Part shown: in pieces, positions 28,803 to 37,994 of the stretch | Layout: every line of letters begins with the position of its first letter | How positions within the stretch are numbered: position 1 is the first letter of the stretch | Assembly (NCBI RefSeq): GCF_018687555.1 | Contig: NZ_CP061296.1 | Location: forward strand, 434,001-498,000 | Direction: 5' to 3' | Origin: Polynucleobacter sp. MWH-P3-07-1 | GTDB taxonomy: Bacteria > Pseudomonadota > Gammaproteobacteria > Burkholderiales > Burkholderiaceae | Length of the DNA: 64,000 nucleotides | Made by a program: the position numbers and the translations under genes | The notes under the pieces: generated by a model | What the model was told of the DNA's origin: nothing | The model's input: the letters and a program-made list of their open reading frames with translations, nothing else | Database searches by the model: none

Positions 28803-30224
28803 CTACTTTAGATCACTACGCGCCTGCTTGATCGCGCGTAGTACTTGCTCAGGAGCAGTGCCACCAGCGTGTTGACGTGATTGCACGGAACCTTCAACCG
28901 TTAGTAGCGCAAAGACATCGTCACCCAAAAGCTCTGGACGACTATCTAGGCCACAGGCAAAGCGCAACTCAGCCAGACTAAGATCAGTCAACATGCAATT
29001 TCTGCCAACGCAGGCTTTGACTGCATGCGCTACAGCTTCGTGCGCATCACGGAAAGCCAACCCTTTTTTGACTAAATAATCAGCCAAGTCGGTGGCAGTC
29101 GCAAAACCTTCTTCAGCAGCCGCTTTCATGATGTCTGCTTTGACTTCGATATGGGGAACCATGTCAGCAAAGATACGGAGAGTGTCTTGCACGGTATCTA
29201 CCGCATCAAATAATGGCTCTTTATCCTCTTGGTTATCTTTGTTGTAAGCCAAGGGCTGGCTCTTCATTAAAGTTAGGAGAGATATCAGATCACCATAGAC
29301 GCGACCAGTCTTGCCGCGCGCTAATTCAGGGACATCAGGATTTTTCTTTTGCGGCATGATCGAGCTACCCGTGCAAAAGCGGTCGGGCAAATCAATGAAG
29401 CCAAAGCGTGGACTCAACCAGAGCACCAGCTCTTCAGATAAGCGGGAGATATGCATCATGAAAATGGATGCAAAGGCGCAAAACTCAATTGCGAAGTCTC
29501 TGTCTGAGACGGCGTCTAGAGAGTTATTGCAAATGCTATCGAAGCCCAGAGAGCGTGCAACATGCTCGCGATCGATTGGATAAGTAGTCCCGGCTAACGC
29601 TGCTGCACCTAGGGGTAGGCGGTTCAAACGCGCCCGTAAATCCGCTAGGCGGCCAGCATCACGCGTAAACATCTCGTAATAGGCCATCAAGTGGTGGCCA
29701 AATGTAATGGGTTGCGCAACTTGGAGGTGAGTGTGTCCAGGCATGATGGTGCCCGCATGCTGCTCAGCCAAGTTCAAAAACGCAGAACGGAAGAGGGTTA
29801 ACGAAGTATTAATTTCATCTACGCTGGCCCGCAGCCAGAGACGCAAGTCGGTAGCGACCTGGTCATTACGCGAGCGACCGGTATGCAAACGTTTGCCAGC
29901 ATCACCAATTAATTCAGTGAGACGAGCTTCAATATTGAGATGGACGTCTTCCAAGGCAAGCTGCCAATGGAATTGACCGGCTTCGATTTCTGCCTTAATT
30001 TGCGCCATCCCTTTTTGAATATCAGCCAGATCTTGGGCGCTAATAATCTTTTGCTTTGCCAACATTTCAGCATGGGCGAGGGAGCCCGCAATATCGACTA
30101 AAGCGAAGCGCTGGTCAAAGCCAATCGAGGCGGTATACCGCTGCACCAGTTCGGAGACGGGTTCATTAAAACGGGCCGACCAAGCTTGGGCTTTGTTGGC
30201 GAGAGAATTTTTAGTTGAGCTCAT
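28803..30224 (-). CDS. argH: Argininosuccinate lyase
   Basis: This 473-residue enzyme of the fumarase/aspartase superfamily splits argininosuccinate to arginine and fumarate, the last step of arginine synthesis. The superfamily signature [12 protein letters not shown] lies near residues 288-299, with [17 protein letters not shown] near 116-132. ATG 30224 ([15 protein letters not shown]) is preferred over GTG 30230. It is divergent from hemC, with about 43 nt between start codons. Arginine is a building block of cyanophycin, whose synthetases are encoded later in this window. Confidence 0.96.
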   Translation of the reverse strand: MSSTKNSLANKAQAWSARFNEPVSELVQRYTASIGFDQRFALVDIAGSLAHAEMLAKQKIISAQDLADIQKGMAQIKAEIEAGQFHWQLALEDVHLNIEARLTELIGDAGKRLHTGRSRNDQVATDLRLWLRASVDEINTSLTLFRSAFLNLAEQHAGTIMPGHTHLQVAQPITFGHHLMAYYEMFTRDAGRLADLRARLNRLPLGAAALAGTTYPIDREHVARSLGFDSICNNSLDAVSDRDFAIEFCAFASIFMMHISRLSEELVLWLSPRFGFIDLPDRFCTGSSIMPQKKNPDVPELARGKTGRVYGDLISLLTLMKSQPLAYNKDNQEDKEPLFDAVDTVQDTLRIFADMVPHIEVKADIMKAAAEEGFATATDLADYLVKKGLAFRDAHEAVAHAVKACVGRNCMLTDLSLAELRFACGLDSRPELLGDDVFALLTVEGSVQSRQHAGGTAPEQVLRAIKQARSDLK

Positions 30225-30267
30225 AAACACAGTATATTGCTGTAGGTCTTTAATTATTTTAAATGTG

Positions 30268-31218
30268 ATGTCCCAAACCCCTCATTCTTCTCCTCAGCCC
30301 AGCCGTTTGGTTATAGCTTCCCGCGAAAGTCGCCTGGCCATGTGGCAGGCAGAATATGTCCGGGATTGCCTCAAAAAGTGCTACCCCGACTGTGAAATCA
30401 TCATTTTGGGCATGACCACCAAGGGCGACCAGATTTTGGATAAGGCGCTTTCCAAGGTTGGCGGTAAAGGTCTTTTTGTCAAAGAGCTGGAAGCCGCTTT
30501 AGCTGATGGCCGAGCAGACTTGGCGGTGCACTCCTTAAAAGATGTGCCCATGGTGATGCCGCAAGGTTTCGAGCTTGCTTGTGTGATGACTCGTGAGGAT
30601 GCGAGAGATGCTTTCGTATCCAATGATTTTGAAGGTTTAGAAGACTTGCCCGAGGGTGCGGTGGTAGGGACGTCTAGTCTGCGCCGTGAATCGATTTTGC
30701 GTGCCCGCTTTCCCCATCTGGTGATCGAACCCTTGCGAGGCAATCTAGATACTCGTTTAAGCAGGTTAGATCGAGGCGAGTACCAAGCCATTATTTTGGC
30801 TGCAGCCGGTTTAAAACGTCTTGGCCTAGAGCATCGGATTCGGGTATATCTACCAGCCGATATCTACACCCCAGCAGCAGGCCAGGGTGCCTTAGGAATT
30901 GAGACCCTTGCGAGTCACCCTCAGATCAAGCAATGGTTAGCGCCCTTAAGTGATTTACCCACTTTGCTGGCAGTTTCTAGCGAACGGATGGTATCTCGTC
31001 AATTGGGCGGGTCTTGTGAGGTACCCCTTGCAGCTCATGCTGTCTTTGAGAATCAGCAAATGCAAATTCGCTCATTTGTAGCGAGCGTTGATGGCAAAAC
31101 GGTCTGTAGAGCGATTGCGAATGCACCAGTGCAAACCGTAGCTGAGGCAGAAGCTTTGGGCTTAGTAGTAGCTCAAGATCTCATATCTCAAGGTGCGGCC
31201 GCTTTATTACCCAAGTAA
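30268..31218 (+). CDS. hemC: Hydroxymethylbilane synthase (porphobilinogen deaminase)
   Basis: This 316-residue cytosolic enzyme joins four porphobilinogens into hydroxymethylbilane. Its dipyrromethane cofactor cysteine lies in [13 protein letters not shown] near residue 250. The N-terminal [19 protein letters not shown] and [16 protein letters not shown] are conserved. ATG 30268 is chosen; the frame is open to 30193 but that stretch overlaps argH. hemD follows 16 nt later, the usual hemCD order. The hemX/hemY-type genes often found next in this operon are absent; ubiC comes instead, convergent. Confidence 0.95.
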   Translation: MSQTPHSSPQPSRLVIASRESRLAMWQAEYVRDCLKKCYPDCEIIILGMTTKGDQILDKALSKVGGKGLFVKELEAALADGRADLAVHSLKDVPMVMPQGFELACVMTREDARDAFVSNDFEGLEDLPEGAVVGTSSLRRESILRARFPHLVIEPLRGNLDTRLSRLDRGEYQAIILAAAGLKRLGLEHRIRVYLPADIYTPAAGQGALGIETLASHPQIKQWLAPLSDLPTLLAVSSERMVSRQLGGSCEVPLAAHAVFENQQMQIRSFVASVDGKTVCRAIANAPVQTVAEAEALGLVVAQDLISQGAAALLPK

Positions 31219-31234
31219 AACTCTGACAATCAAA

Positions 31235-32053
31235 GTGAATACAAAAACTATTGTTATCACGAGGCCAGTTGGTCAAGCACGTCACTTAATGGAGTTGCTG
31301 GGGGCAGCCTTATCCAAGCATGTCACTCCTCAGTCACCGCAAATTCTGTCACTGCCTTTATTGACGATCATTCCTAAGACGGATGATCGGCTGAGTTCCG
31401 AGATCATCGGCGCTATGCAAGATACAGATCTCGCCATCTTCGTGAGTCCGAATGCAATTGAATGCACCTTACGATTAATTGAGTGCGCATGGCAAGACTT
31501 GGCTAGAGACATTATTCCTATTGGTGTGATGGGTGGTAGTAGTGCGCTGGCTTTGCATCATCACGGTATTGGCTCGGAGGAGACCCTCACACCGATTCTG
31601 ATGCCTGAGCAAAATGGGCAATGGGATTCAGAGGGGCTATGGCAGGAGTTGCAATCACTTGCTTGGGATTGGTCCAGTAAAAAAGTGGTGATTTTCAAAG
31701 GCGAGGGTGGTCGGGACTGGCTTGCAGAAACCCTCCAAACTGCAGGCGCAACAGTAGAAGCGATATCGGTCTATAGCCGCATACCGCTTGCCATTGATAA
31801 CCCTGCATGGCTACCGATTCATGAAATGAATTTCACTGACTCGCTATGGGTCTTAACTTCGTCAGAAGCAGCTCGGTATTTAGGTAATGTGATCGAGGAT
31901 CAATTTCGGCAAAGTTTGAACGATGCCAATGCACTTTGCTCTCATGACAATATTGCCGATGCTGCTGGAGCAGCAGGCTTTTCTAAGGTCCTGATGTCTG
32001 AGCCCGGCGATGAGGCTTTGATTCGGGCGAGTATTGCTTGGCTCGCTAGTTAG
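31235..32053 (+). CDS. hemD: Uroporphyrinogen-III synthase
   Basis: This protein of about 272 residues closes hydroxymethylbilane to uroporphyrinogen III with inversion of ring D. HemD sequences diverge strongly; the call rests on the N-terminal TIVITRPVGQARHLMELLG, the IFVSPNAIECTLRL segment, VVIFKGEGGRDWLAETLQ, and position directly after hemC. GTG 31235, 16 nt after the hemC stop, is taken as start; an upstream GTG at 31193 inside hemC is also possible. It overlaps the convergent ubiC stop by 4 nt. Confidence 0.88.
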   Translation: MNTKTIVITRPVGQARHLMELLGAALSKHVTPQSPQILSLPLLTIIPKTDDRLSSEIIGAMQDTDLAIFVSPNAIECTLRLIECAWQDLARDIIPIGVMGGSSALALHHHGIGSEETLTPILMPEQNGQWDSEGLWQELQSLAWDWSSKKVVIFKGEGGRDWLAETLQTAGATVEAISVYSRIPLAIDNPAWLPIHEMNFTDSLWVLTSSEAARYLGNVIEDQFRQSLNDANALCSHDNIADAAGAAGFSKVLMSEPGDEALIRASIAWLAS

Positions 32054-32616
32054 CGATCACCCAACAGCGCAGGTAGGAAGACTTCACAAACTAAGATTGG
32101 TTTGCCTTTCAATTGATAGACCGTCCGTCTTGCCCACAATTTTGATGGTAGTTCTGGGTGGACCTTCTTAAATTGCCTCCACAATGGATCACGTTTTGAT
32201 AAATAGATGATCTCTCGCAAGACTTTGCGTTGGGATGCATGCGGCATCTTGGCAAAGAGAACAGCGCCAAGTGGTTTACTGCCTAGGCGTAATATGCTCT
32301 GATTACCACCTTGAGCGCTACTAGTGGGTATGACGCTGCGGGCAATGACTAAAGGGGTATCCCCCTGGCATAGCAAGACTTCCCGAATACGGCAACGTCT
32401 TGGACGCAAATGAAAATAGCGACTCTCGTCGCTATTGAGGGTTTGACGGCTATCCCGCAGAACCCGAACTTCGAGTCGCTGCGCAATATGCCTTTCAATT
32501 TTTTGAGTTAGTGAGCCAGTGTCACTAAGCCATGCTTGCCATCTGCGAGGCGCAAGATGAACTTCACCAGAATCGACTCGATTCCATTCAGAAAGGAGGC
32601 GACGCTGGTGAGGCAT
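32050..32616 (-). CDS. ubiC: Chorismate lyase
   Basis: This 188-residue enzyme converts chorismate to 4-hydroxybenzoate and pyruvate, the first committed step of ubiquinone synthesis. Family features are WLSDTGSLTQKIERH (about residues 29-43), RVLRDSRQ, REVLLCQGDTPLVIARSVIP and the C-terminal LCxVF-like ILVCEVFLPAL. It follows rhlE by 2 nt on the same strand, so it is probably cotranscribed with that helicase gene. ubiA is not in the window. Confidence 0.88.
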   Translation of the reverse strand: MPHQRRLLSEWNRVDSGEVHLAPRRWQAWLSDTGSLTQKIERHIAQRLEVRVLRDSRQTLNSDESRYFHLRPRRCRIREVLLCQGDTPLVIARSVIPTSSAQGGNQSILRLGSKPLGAVLFAKMPHASQRKVLREIIYLSKRDPLWRQFKKVHPELPSKLWARRTVYQLKGKPILVCEVFLPALLGDR

Positions 32617-32618
32617 TT

Positions 32619-34118
32619 TTAGCTACCGCTAAAGTTCTTGCGTTGACCGCCAGACTTTGCTTTAGCAAAGCGAGGGCCGGCTGGACGTGAGTCACCTGAT
32701 CGTGCAGGACGTGAGTCAGCAAATCGGTTGCCGTTACTTGGACGCGAGTCTCCAGAGCGAGAATCCGATTGGCCACCTGAGCGCGCCTCAGAGCGAGCAC
32801 CGGAGCCATAACGACCACCACCGCCACCACCTGAGCGACCACCACCAGGGCGTCCGCCACCACCACCACCGCCACCACCAGGGCGTCCGCCACCACCACC
32901 AAAGCTAGGTTTGGCTTGTGGCTCAAGACCTGCGATGACTGAGGCTGCAATATCTTGCTGTGTAAAACGCTCAATATTACGGATCTTGGCACGATCGCGA
33001 TGCTCAACTAGGGTAATCGCAACACCGCTGCGGCCAGCGCGACCAGTACGACCGATACGGTGCGTATAGTCTTCTGGTTTCATTGGCAGGCCAAAGTTAA
33101 TCACATGGGTGATACGGGGTACATCAATACCGCGAGCTGCTACATCGGTTGCTACCAAAATCTTGGTATGCCCTTTGCGCAAAGACTCTAGGCGACGCAT
33201 CCGCACAGCCTGAGGCATCGCGCCGTGGAGGGCACTTGCTTCATAGCCATTAGCACGTAAAGTGTCAGCAATTTTTTCACTTTCAATTTGAGTGCTTGCA
33301 AACACAACGGCTTGATCTAATGTGGCATCCGCCAAAATATGCTCAAGCAATTTATGTTTATGGGACATGCTGTCAGCCCAATGCAACTTCTGTTCGATAT
33401 TGGCGTGCTTTTCACCTGCATGAGCCAGTTCAATACGCTGAGCATCTGTAGTCAACTCGTTAGCCAAAGACATAATCTTTGGAGCAAAAGTTGCAGAGAA
33501 CATCAACGTTTGGTTACGACCGGCACAACGCTTATCAATCGCTTCAAGGTCATCGGCAAATCCCATGTCGAGCATGCGATCAGCTTCATCGATCACGAGT
33601 TGTTTGACATCATCCAGACGAATAGCTTTGCTGTCGCATAAGTCGAGTAAACGACCTGGAGTCGCAACGACGAGCAATGCACCTTTAAGCGCCTGAATTT
33701 GTTTGCCATAAGGCATACCACCCATGACGGTGGCAATGCGGATTCCTTTGAAGCCGCGCACGAGGTTTACGGCATCAGCGGTAACCTGCTGAGCTAGTTC
33801 CCGAGTAGGGCAGAGCACCAACACTTTAGGTTGTGCTCGACCTGGTACTGGTGAGCTATTGGGATTGCTCTCGATGAGTTGGTTAATCAATGGCAACAAA
33901 AATGCTGCCGTCTTGCCGCTACCGGTTTGGCTACTGACTAACAAATCAACACCAGTTAAGGCCGCAGGAATAACCTGAGCTTGTACTGGAGTTGCGTGAG
34001 TAAAGCCTAATTCAGCAACGTTCTTGAGGAGTGGTGCCGCGAGGGCAAAAGACTGAAAAGTACTTTCAGCGTGTTTTGAGTCCGTAGACTCGAGTTTCGT
34101 TTCTTTAGAAAAAGTCAT
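32619..34118 (-). CDS. rhlE: DEAD-box RNA helicase, RhlE type
   Basis: This 499-residue ATP-dependent RNA helicase has motifs in order: Q-motif region LGFTHATPVQAQVIP, motif I SQTGSGKTAAF, PTRELAQQ, DEAD in VIDEADRMLDMGF, SAT in LMFSATFAP, and C-terminal ARGIDVPRITHVINFGLP and HRIGRTGRAGRSG. A glycine-rich tail of about 90 residues with RPGGG and RSGD repeats probably binds RNA. ATG 34118 is chosen; the longer frame to 34202 runs through a structured leader. Such helicases act in ribosome assembly and cold adaptation. Confidence 0.93.
   Translation of the reverse strand: MTFSKETKLESTDSKHAESTFQSFALAAPLLKNVAELGFTHATPVQAQVIPAALTGVDLLVSSQTGSGKTAAFLLPLINQLIESNPNSSPVPGRAQPKVLVLCPTRELAQQVTADAVNLVRGFKGIRIATVMGGMPYGKQIQALKGALLVVATPGRLLDLCDSKAIRLDDVKQLVIDEADRMLDMGFADDLEAIDKRCAGRNQTLMFSATFAPKIMSLANELTTDAQRIELAHAGEKHANIEQKLHWADSMSHKHKLLEHILADATLDQAVVFASTQIESEKIADTLRANGYEASALHGAMPQAVRMRRLESLRKGHTKILVATDVAARGIDVPRITHVINFGLPMKPEDYTHRIGRTGRAGRSGVAITLVEHRDRAKIRNIERFTQQDIAASVIAGLEPQAKPSFGGGGGRPGGGGGGGGGRPGGGRSGGGGGGRYGSGARSEARSGGQSDSRSGDSRPSNGNRFADSRPARSGDSRPAGPRFAKAKSGGQRKNFSGS
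32841..32903. repeat. 33-nt direct repeat coding the glycine tail of RhlE
   Basis: An ACCACCAGGGCGTCCGCC block beginning at 32841 recurs at 32874, an offset of 33 nt or 11 codons, inside CCACCA-rich DNA. On the minus strand it encodes GRPGGG-type repeats of the helicase tail. Repeats like this readily expand or contract, so tail length may differ between strains. Confidence 0.7.
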
Positions 34119-34126
34119 GCTATTAC

Positions 34127-34203
34127 ACATCCCCTTTAAGGGATGTCTCCGTTTGTGCACCCAATGTTTTTTAGGGGTGCGATGGTCAAGGGCATCGACC
34201 ATC
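34127..34203 (-). promoter_or_regulatory. Structured 5' leader of rhlE with three consecutive hairpins
   Basis: Three perfect stems lie in a row upstream of the rhlE ATG: GATGGTC/GACCATC (34203-34197 with 34187-34181), GCACCC/GGGTGC (34180-34175 with 34162-34157) and ACATCCC/GGGATGT (34146-34140 with 34133-34127). The 3' arm of the last includes the AGGGGA Shine-Dalgarno candidate, about 11 nt before the ATG. Folding would hide the ribosome-binding site. Temperature sensing or autoregulation by the helicase is inference. Confidence 0.6.
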
Positions 34204-34285
34204 AGACAAGCGGCAGCGTTGGTATGTTTATGACTTCTAAACGAATCGCTGAAATATAGCTGGGGGGCGATGAATCAAATTGCTT

Positions 34286-34317
34286 TAAAAAGCCTCCCAT
34301 TATGGCAGTTTGGGGGC
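34286..34317 (-). terminator. Intrinsic terminator after the aldehyde dehydrogenase gene
   Basis: On the minus strand GCCCCCA (34317-34311) pairs with TGGGAGGC (34299-34292) with one bulge, followed by five T residues. It lies 24 nt after the aldehyde dehydrogenase stop and insulates rhlE. Confidence 0.7.
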
Positions 34318-34340
34318 GTTAATACAAGGGTTTCCCCGAC

Positions 34341-35732
34341 TTATTTCATTAAACGCAGTAAAAGCTCGGTTTTCTTGCCATAGGGAGGGCGCGCCATATT
34401 CGTGCCTTTGAACATCTTGATCCCTAAAACACTGTGAACTTCTAAAACCGATTTTTGATGACTCAATGCATCAAAGCCGGTTTTACCTCGATAGGCACCC
34501 ATGCCACTGGCACCGATACCACCGAAAGGTAGTGTCTCGAGTGCAGCGTGTAAGAGTGTATCGTTGATGGTCACTCCACCAGAGCGCGTTTCATTGATCC
34601 AGCGCGCTTGATTTTGACGATCGCGTCCAAACCAATACAGGGCTAAAGGGTTGGGTTTGTGATTGACATAAGCAATTGCACTATTGATATCGTCAATCAC
34701 GACGAGCGGCAGAATAGGCCCAAAGATTTCTTCTTGCATGACTTGCGCATCTTTGCTGACATTGAGTAATGCGACTGGCATGAAGCGCAGATCTATTTCA
34801 TTCGATAACAAAGGAATCACTTGGGCACCGCGATTGGCAGCATCTTGAACTAAGAATTGCCAACGGGCTAATTGTTCTGCATCGATTGGGCCGGTTAATG
34901 GAGTATCGCCAGAATATTGCTTTTGAGCAGCTTGCTTAAGCTCTGCAACAAATGGATCTAGTTGATCTTGTTGTAACAACACATAGTCAGGAGCAATACA
35001 AGTTTGACCTGCATTCATCAACTTGCCGTAAACAACGCTGGCAGCAGCATCCGCAAGTTTGGCTGATGGATCAATCACTGCTGGGGATTTACCGCCAAGC
35101 TCTAGCGTTACTGGTGTCAGGTTTTCTGAAGCAGCACGCATGACTTTTTTGGCAATCACTTCTGAGCCAGTAAAGAATAAGTGATCAAAAGGGAGTGAAG
35201 CAAAAATCTCAGCGACATCGGGGCCGCCAGTGGTGGCACAAAATTCGGTAGGATGAAAATATTCTTGAATGAGTCCTGCCAAGAAACCCGAGGTCCGTGA
35301 GCTACGTTCTGAGGTCTTAAGCCAGACCCGATTGCCCGCAGCGATGGCCGCGATGGCGGGCAGCAGGGCTAGTTGAATCGGATAATTCCATGGGCTCAGA
35401 ATGCCAACCACACCAATAGACTGATTTTCAATCCAGGCCTGTGATGAGCCTAAAAATCCTGGTACCTCGACTTGGCTTGGTTTCATCCACTCTTTAAGAT
35501 GCTTGCGGGTGTACTTGCAAGCTTGATAAATCATGCCAAATTCAGCTAAACGGGTTTCCATCGGGTGTCTGAAGCCAAAGTCCGCCTCAAGCACCTTGCA
35601 GATCTTGTCCTCATTAGCTGCAATCATCTCCTCAATTTTGCGAATTCGCTCTAAACGAATCTCCAAACTGGGATTGGGTTCTGCAGCGTAGGCTGTTTTG
35701 ATTTCTTCGAGCTGGAGGGTAAAGCGATTCAT
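34341..35732 (-). CDS. Aldehyde dehydrogenase, coniferyl-aldehyde dehydrogenase type
   Basis: This 463-residue NAD(P)-dependent aldehyde dehydrogenase has GILSPWNYPIQLALLPAIAA, the glutamate motif LELGGKSPAV (about residues 207-216) and the catalytic cysteine in NAGQTCIAPDYVLL (about 241-254). The short length and APDY sequence match the CalB/coniferyl-aldehyde dehydrogenase and fatty aldehyde dehydrogenase subgroup. The C-terminal PPYGKKTELLLRLMK is typical. Substrate is not certain; aromatic aldehydes from lignin or humic material, or long-chain aldehydes, are both possible. It is divergent from msrA. Confidence 0.85.
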   Translation of the reverse strand: MNRFTLQLEEIKTAYAAEPNPSLEIRLERIRKIEEMIAANEDKICKVLEADFGFRHPMETRLAEFGMIYQACKYTRKHLKEWMKPSQVEVPGFLGSSQAWIENQSIGVVGILSPWNYPIQLALLPAIAAIAAGNRVWLKTSERSSRTSGFLAGLIQEYFHPTEFCATTGGPDVAEIFASLPFDHLFFTGSEVIAKKVMRAASENLTPVTLELGGKSPAVIDPSAKLADAAASVVYGKLMNAGQTCIAPDYVLLQQDQLDPFVAELKQAAQKQYSGDTPLTGPIDAEQLARWQFLVQDAANRGAQVIPLLSNEIDLRFMPVALLNVSKDAQVMQEEIFGPILPLVVIDDINSAIAYVNHKPNPLALYWFGRDRQNQARWINETRSGGVTINDTLLHAALETLPFGGIGASGMGAYRGKTGFDALSHQKSVLEVHSVLGIKMFKGTNMARPPYGKKTELLLRLMK

Positions 35733-35780
35733 TGGCTATTGAACTCTGCAAATAATGGAATAAAGCAGTAGGATAAAGCT

Positions 35781-36353
35781 ATGAACGATATTCTGAATCA
35801 AAACAGGGCAAAACTAGAGCGGGCAATCTTAGGGGGTGGCTGTTTCTGGTGCTTGGAGGCGGTTTATCAGCAAGTACGAGGTGTAGACCATGTCGTTTCT
35901 GGTTACGCGGGTGGGCCTAATCCTAACCCCACCTATGAGGCAGTTTGTTCAGGCACTACCGGCCATGCTGAAATCGTCGATGTCTACTTTGATCCTCTGC
36001 AGGTTTCTTATCGAGATCTTTTGGAGATCTTCTTTGTGATTCATGACCCAACGACGCTGAACTATCAGGGCAATGATCACGGTACCCAATATCGCTCAGT
36101 CATCTTTACCCATGGAGCTGAACAAAATCGTATTGCTGTAGAGATTGTTGCGGAGCTAGATGAGGCTGCGATCTACTCCGGTCCGGTAGTGACGGAAATC
36201 CTTCCTGCCCCAGTGATTTATCCAGCAGAGGACTATCACCAAGATTATTTCAATCAACATCCAGGTCAAGGCTATTGCATGGCAGTAGTCGCGCCTAAAT
36301 TAGCTAAATTTAGGGCAAAGTTCAAAGCGCTCATAGCGCCCCAATTCTCCTAA
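35781..36353 (+). CDS. msrA: Peptide methionine-S-sulfoxide reductase MsrA
   Basis: This 190-residue enzyme reduces the S form of methionine sulfoxide in proteins. The catalytic motif [13 protein letters not shown] lies near residues 18-30 and [11 protein letters not shown] near 99-109. The C-terminal [11 protein letters not shown] holds a possible resolving cysteine. Length is normal and no signal peptide is visible, so it is cytosolic. It is divergent from the aldehyde dehydrogenase and overlaps the convergent pdxH stop by 4 nt. Confidence 0.95.
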   Translation: MNDILNQNRAKLERAILGGGCFWCLEAVYQQVRGVDHVVSGYAGGPNPNPTYEAVCSGTTGHAEIVDVYFDPLQVSYRDLLEIFFVIHDPTTLNYQGNDHGTQYRSVIFTHGAEQNRIAVEIVAELDEAAIYSGPVVTEILPAPVIYPAEDYHQDYFNQHPGQGYCMAVVAPKLAKFRAKFKALIAPQFS

Positions 36354-36985
36354 GGCGCAAGTCGGCTAATACGCCAAGTCTGATCTTGTCGTTGATAGCG
36401 GATGCGATCATGCAGGCGCGAGGGACGCCCTTGCCAAAATTCAATTTCAGAAGGGTTCAGACGATACCCGCCCCAATGGGCTGGGCGCGGTGGGTTGTCA
36501 CCATGCTCACTCAAGAATTGCTTTTCGGCCTCTTCTAGAAATTCTCGACTCGGGATTTCGGCGCTTTGTGGTGAGGCCCATGCCCCAATGCGAGATGCAG
36601 GAGGCCGAGAGTGAAAGTACTGATCGCTCTCAGCAGCATCGACTTTGGTGACGCTACCTTTAATGCGAACCTGACGTTCTAATTCATGCCAGTGAAACAA
36701 TAGGGCAGCTTCAGGTCGTCCAGCCAACTCTTTACCCTTTTGACTATCGTAGTTAGTAAAGAAGGTGAAGCCGTGATCGTTCGCGCCCTTTAATAGGACA
36801 ATACGAACTGAAGGATTGCCGGACTGATCTGCGGTTGCCAGTGCCATGGAATTCGGTTCAGGACAATTGGCTTTGACTGCTTGGTCGAACCACAAGTGAA
36901 ATAGTTCCAGCGGATTGACGGGAACTTGAGTCTCAGAGAGTTGGCCCAAGGTGTAGTTTTTGCGCAGTTCAGCAATCGAGTTCAT
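36350..36985 (-). CDS. pdxH: Pyridoxamine/pyridoxine 5'-phosphate oxidase
   Basis: This 211-residue FMN enzyme makes pyridoxal 5'-phosphate. Visible features are [37 protein letters not shown] (FMN binding), [16 protein letters not shown] and the C-terminal signature [17 protein letters not shown] near residues 183-199. Length and order match E. coli PdxH. It is a single gene, convergent with msrA (4-nt overlap) and divergent from tcdA with 22 nt between start codons. Confidence 0.96.
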   Translation of the reverse strand: MNSIAELRKNYTLGQLSETQVPVNPLELFHLWFDQAVKANCPEPNSMALATADQSGNPSVRIVLLKGANDHGFTFFTNYDSQKGKELAGRPEAALLFHWHELERQVRIKGSVTKVDAAESDQYFHSRPPASRIGAWASPQSAEIPSREFLEEAEKQFLSEHGDNPPRPAHWGGYRLNPSEIEFWQGRPSRLHDRIRYQRQDQTWRISRLAP

Positions 36986-37007
36986 TTATTCAGTATAAAG
37001 AGAAGCT

Positions 37008-37751
37008 ATGGCAGAAGACAACTTAGATGATCGTCGGTTTGGTGGGGTAGCCCGACTGTATGGGGAAGAGCTGCGCGAACGCTTTCTGAAGGCAACCGTC
37101 GTTGTCGCTGGTCTAGGAGGGGTGGGGTCTTGGGCGGCGGAAGCATTGGCTAGAACTGGGATTGGGCATTTGGTTCTGGTGGATTTTGATCATATTTCAG
37201 AAAGCAATACCAATCGCCAAATTCATGCTTTAGAAGCGAACTATGGCAAGTCCAAAGTGCTCGCAATGTCAGAACGAATTCTACAAATCAATCCCGAGAT
37301 TGAATTAACAGTATGCGATGAATTCTTAGAGTCAGATAATTTAGAGCGCTTGATTCCTGCCGATGCTTTCGTATTGGATGCAACAGACTCAGTCCCAACG
37401 AAAATTGCGTTAGCAGTATGGTCAGTAAAAAATACGCGTGACTTGGTCATGTGTGGTGCTGCTGGTGGCAAGGTAGATCCCACATCAGTGCGTTGCAGTG
37501 ATCTTTCTAAAACCGAGCAAGATGCTTTGTTGGCGAAAGTTAGATTTGGACTCAGAACAGATCACGGATTCTCAAGAGATCTCAAGAAGAAGATGCATAT
37601 CCGTGCGGTGTTTTCCCACGAACCTCGTGCCGGTGGTGCCTCGGGAGGTCTGGCCTGCTCAGGCTATGGCTCTACTGTGATGGTTACTGCCGCTGCAGGT
37701 TTAACGGCAGCTGCAGAAATTCTGAATCTGATTGCTGCTAAAAAATCGTAA
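37008..37751 (+). CDS. tcdA: tRNA threonylcarbamoyladenosine dehydratase TcdA
   Basis: This 247-residue ThiF/E1-like protein uses ATP to dehydrate t6A to the cyclic form at position 37 of ANN-decoding tRNAs. It has RFGGVARLYGEE at the N-terminus, the nucleotide loop VVVAGLGGVGSWAAEALART (about residues 30-49), DFDHISESNTNRQ with the conserved Asp and Arg, and CGAAGGKVDPT. The C-terminus SGYGSTVMVTAAAGL fits TcdA better than MoeB or ThiF. No sulfur-carrier gene is nearby. Confidence 0.93.
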   Translation: MAEDNLDDRRFGGVARLYGEELRERFLKATVVVAGLGGVGSWAAEALARTGIGHLVLVDFDHISESNTNRQIHALEANYGKSKVLAMSERILQINPEIELTVCDEFLESDNLERLIPADAFVLDATDSVPTKIALAVWSVKNTRDLVMCGAAGGKVDPTSVRCSDLSKTEQDALLAKVRFGLRTDHGFSRDLKKKMHIRAVFSHEPRAGGASGGLACSGYGSTVMVTAAAGLTAAAEILNLIAAKKS

Positions 37752-37854
37752 AGAGACAGTTTTATCTCAGAAAGCACTAGGGCTTTCCCTGTCAGAAATT
37801 ACGGATTCTGTTGTCATCCCTAATTAATTTAATGCAAGCTCAGTTTGCTCTGAT

Positions 37855-37883
37855 GAGTAATTCATCCATTTAATGATTCACTC
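37855..37883. promoter_or_regulatory. Imperfect palindrome upstream of the permease-ald operon
   Basis: GAGTAATTCAT at 37855-37865 and ATGATTCACTC at 37873-37883 form an inverted repeat matching at 9 of 11 positions. It lies about 110 nt before the permease start. Alanine dehydrogenase genes are often controlled by Lrp/AsnC proteins that bind such imperfect palindromes. No regulator gene is adjacent, so this is only a candidate operator. Confidence 0.35.
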
Positions 37884-37994
37884 TTAATACTTCTAGCACT
37901 TTAGTTATTTTTTACCTCTAGTGCTTTCGCAGTCTCCTCCCTAGACTTTGCTCGGTTGGCAAATCGCCAATGACAAATCGAAAGGAGGTCTCTT

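Noticed and set aside
30193..30267. Extended N-terminus of hemC
   Set aside because: It overlaps the start of argH on the other strand, and the family start fits ATG 30268.
32810..32903. Short repeats that could suggest a CRISPR or minisatellite
   Set aside because: They are in frame and encode the glycine-rich tail of the RhlE helicase; no spacers or cas genes are present.
37757..37796. Hairpin GAAAGC/GCTTTC after tcdA as terminator
   Set aside because: The stem is short and no T-run follows, so termination is not supported.
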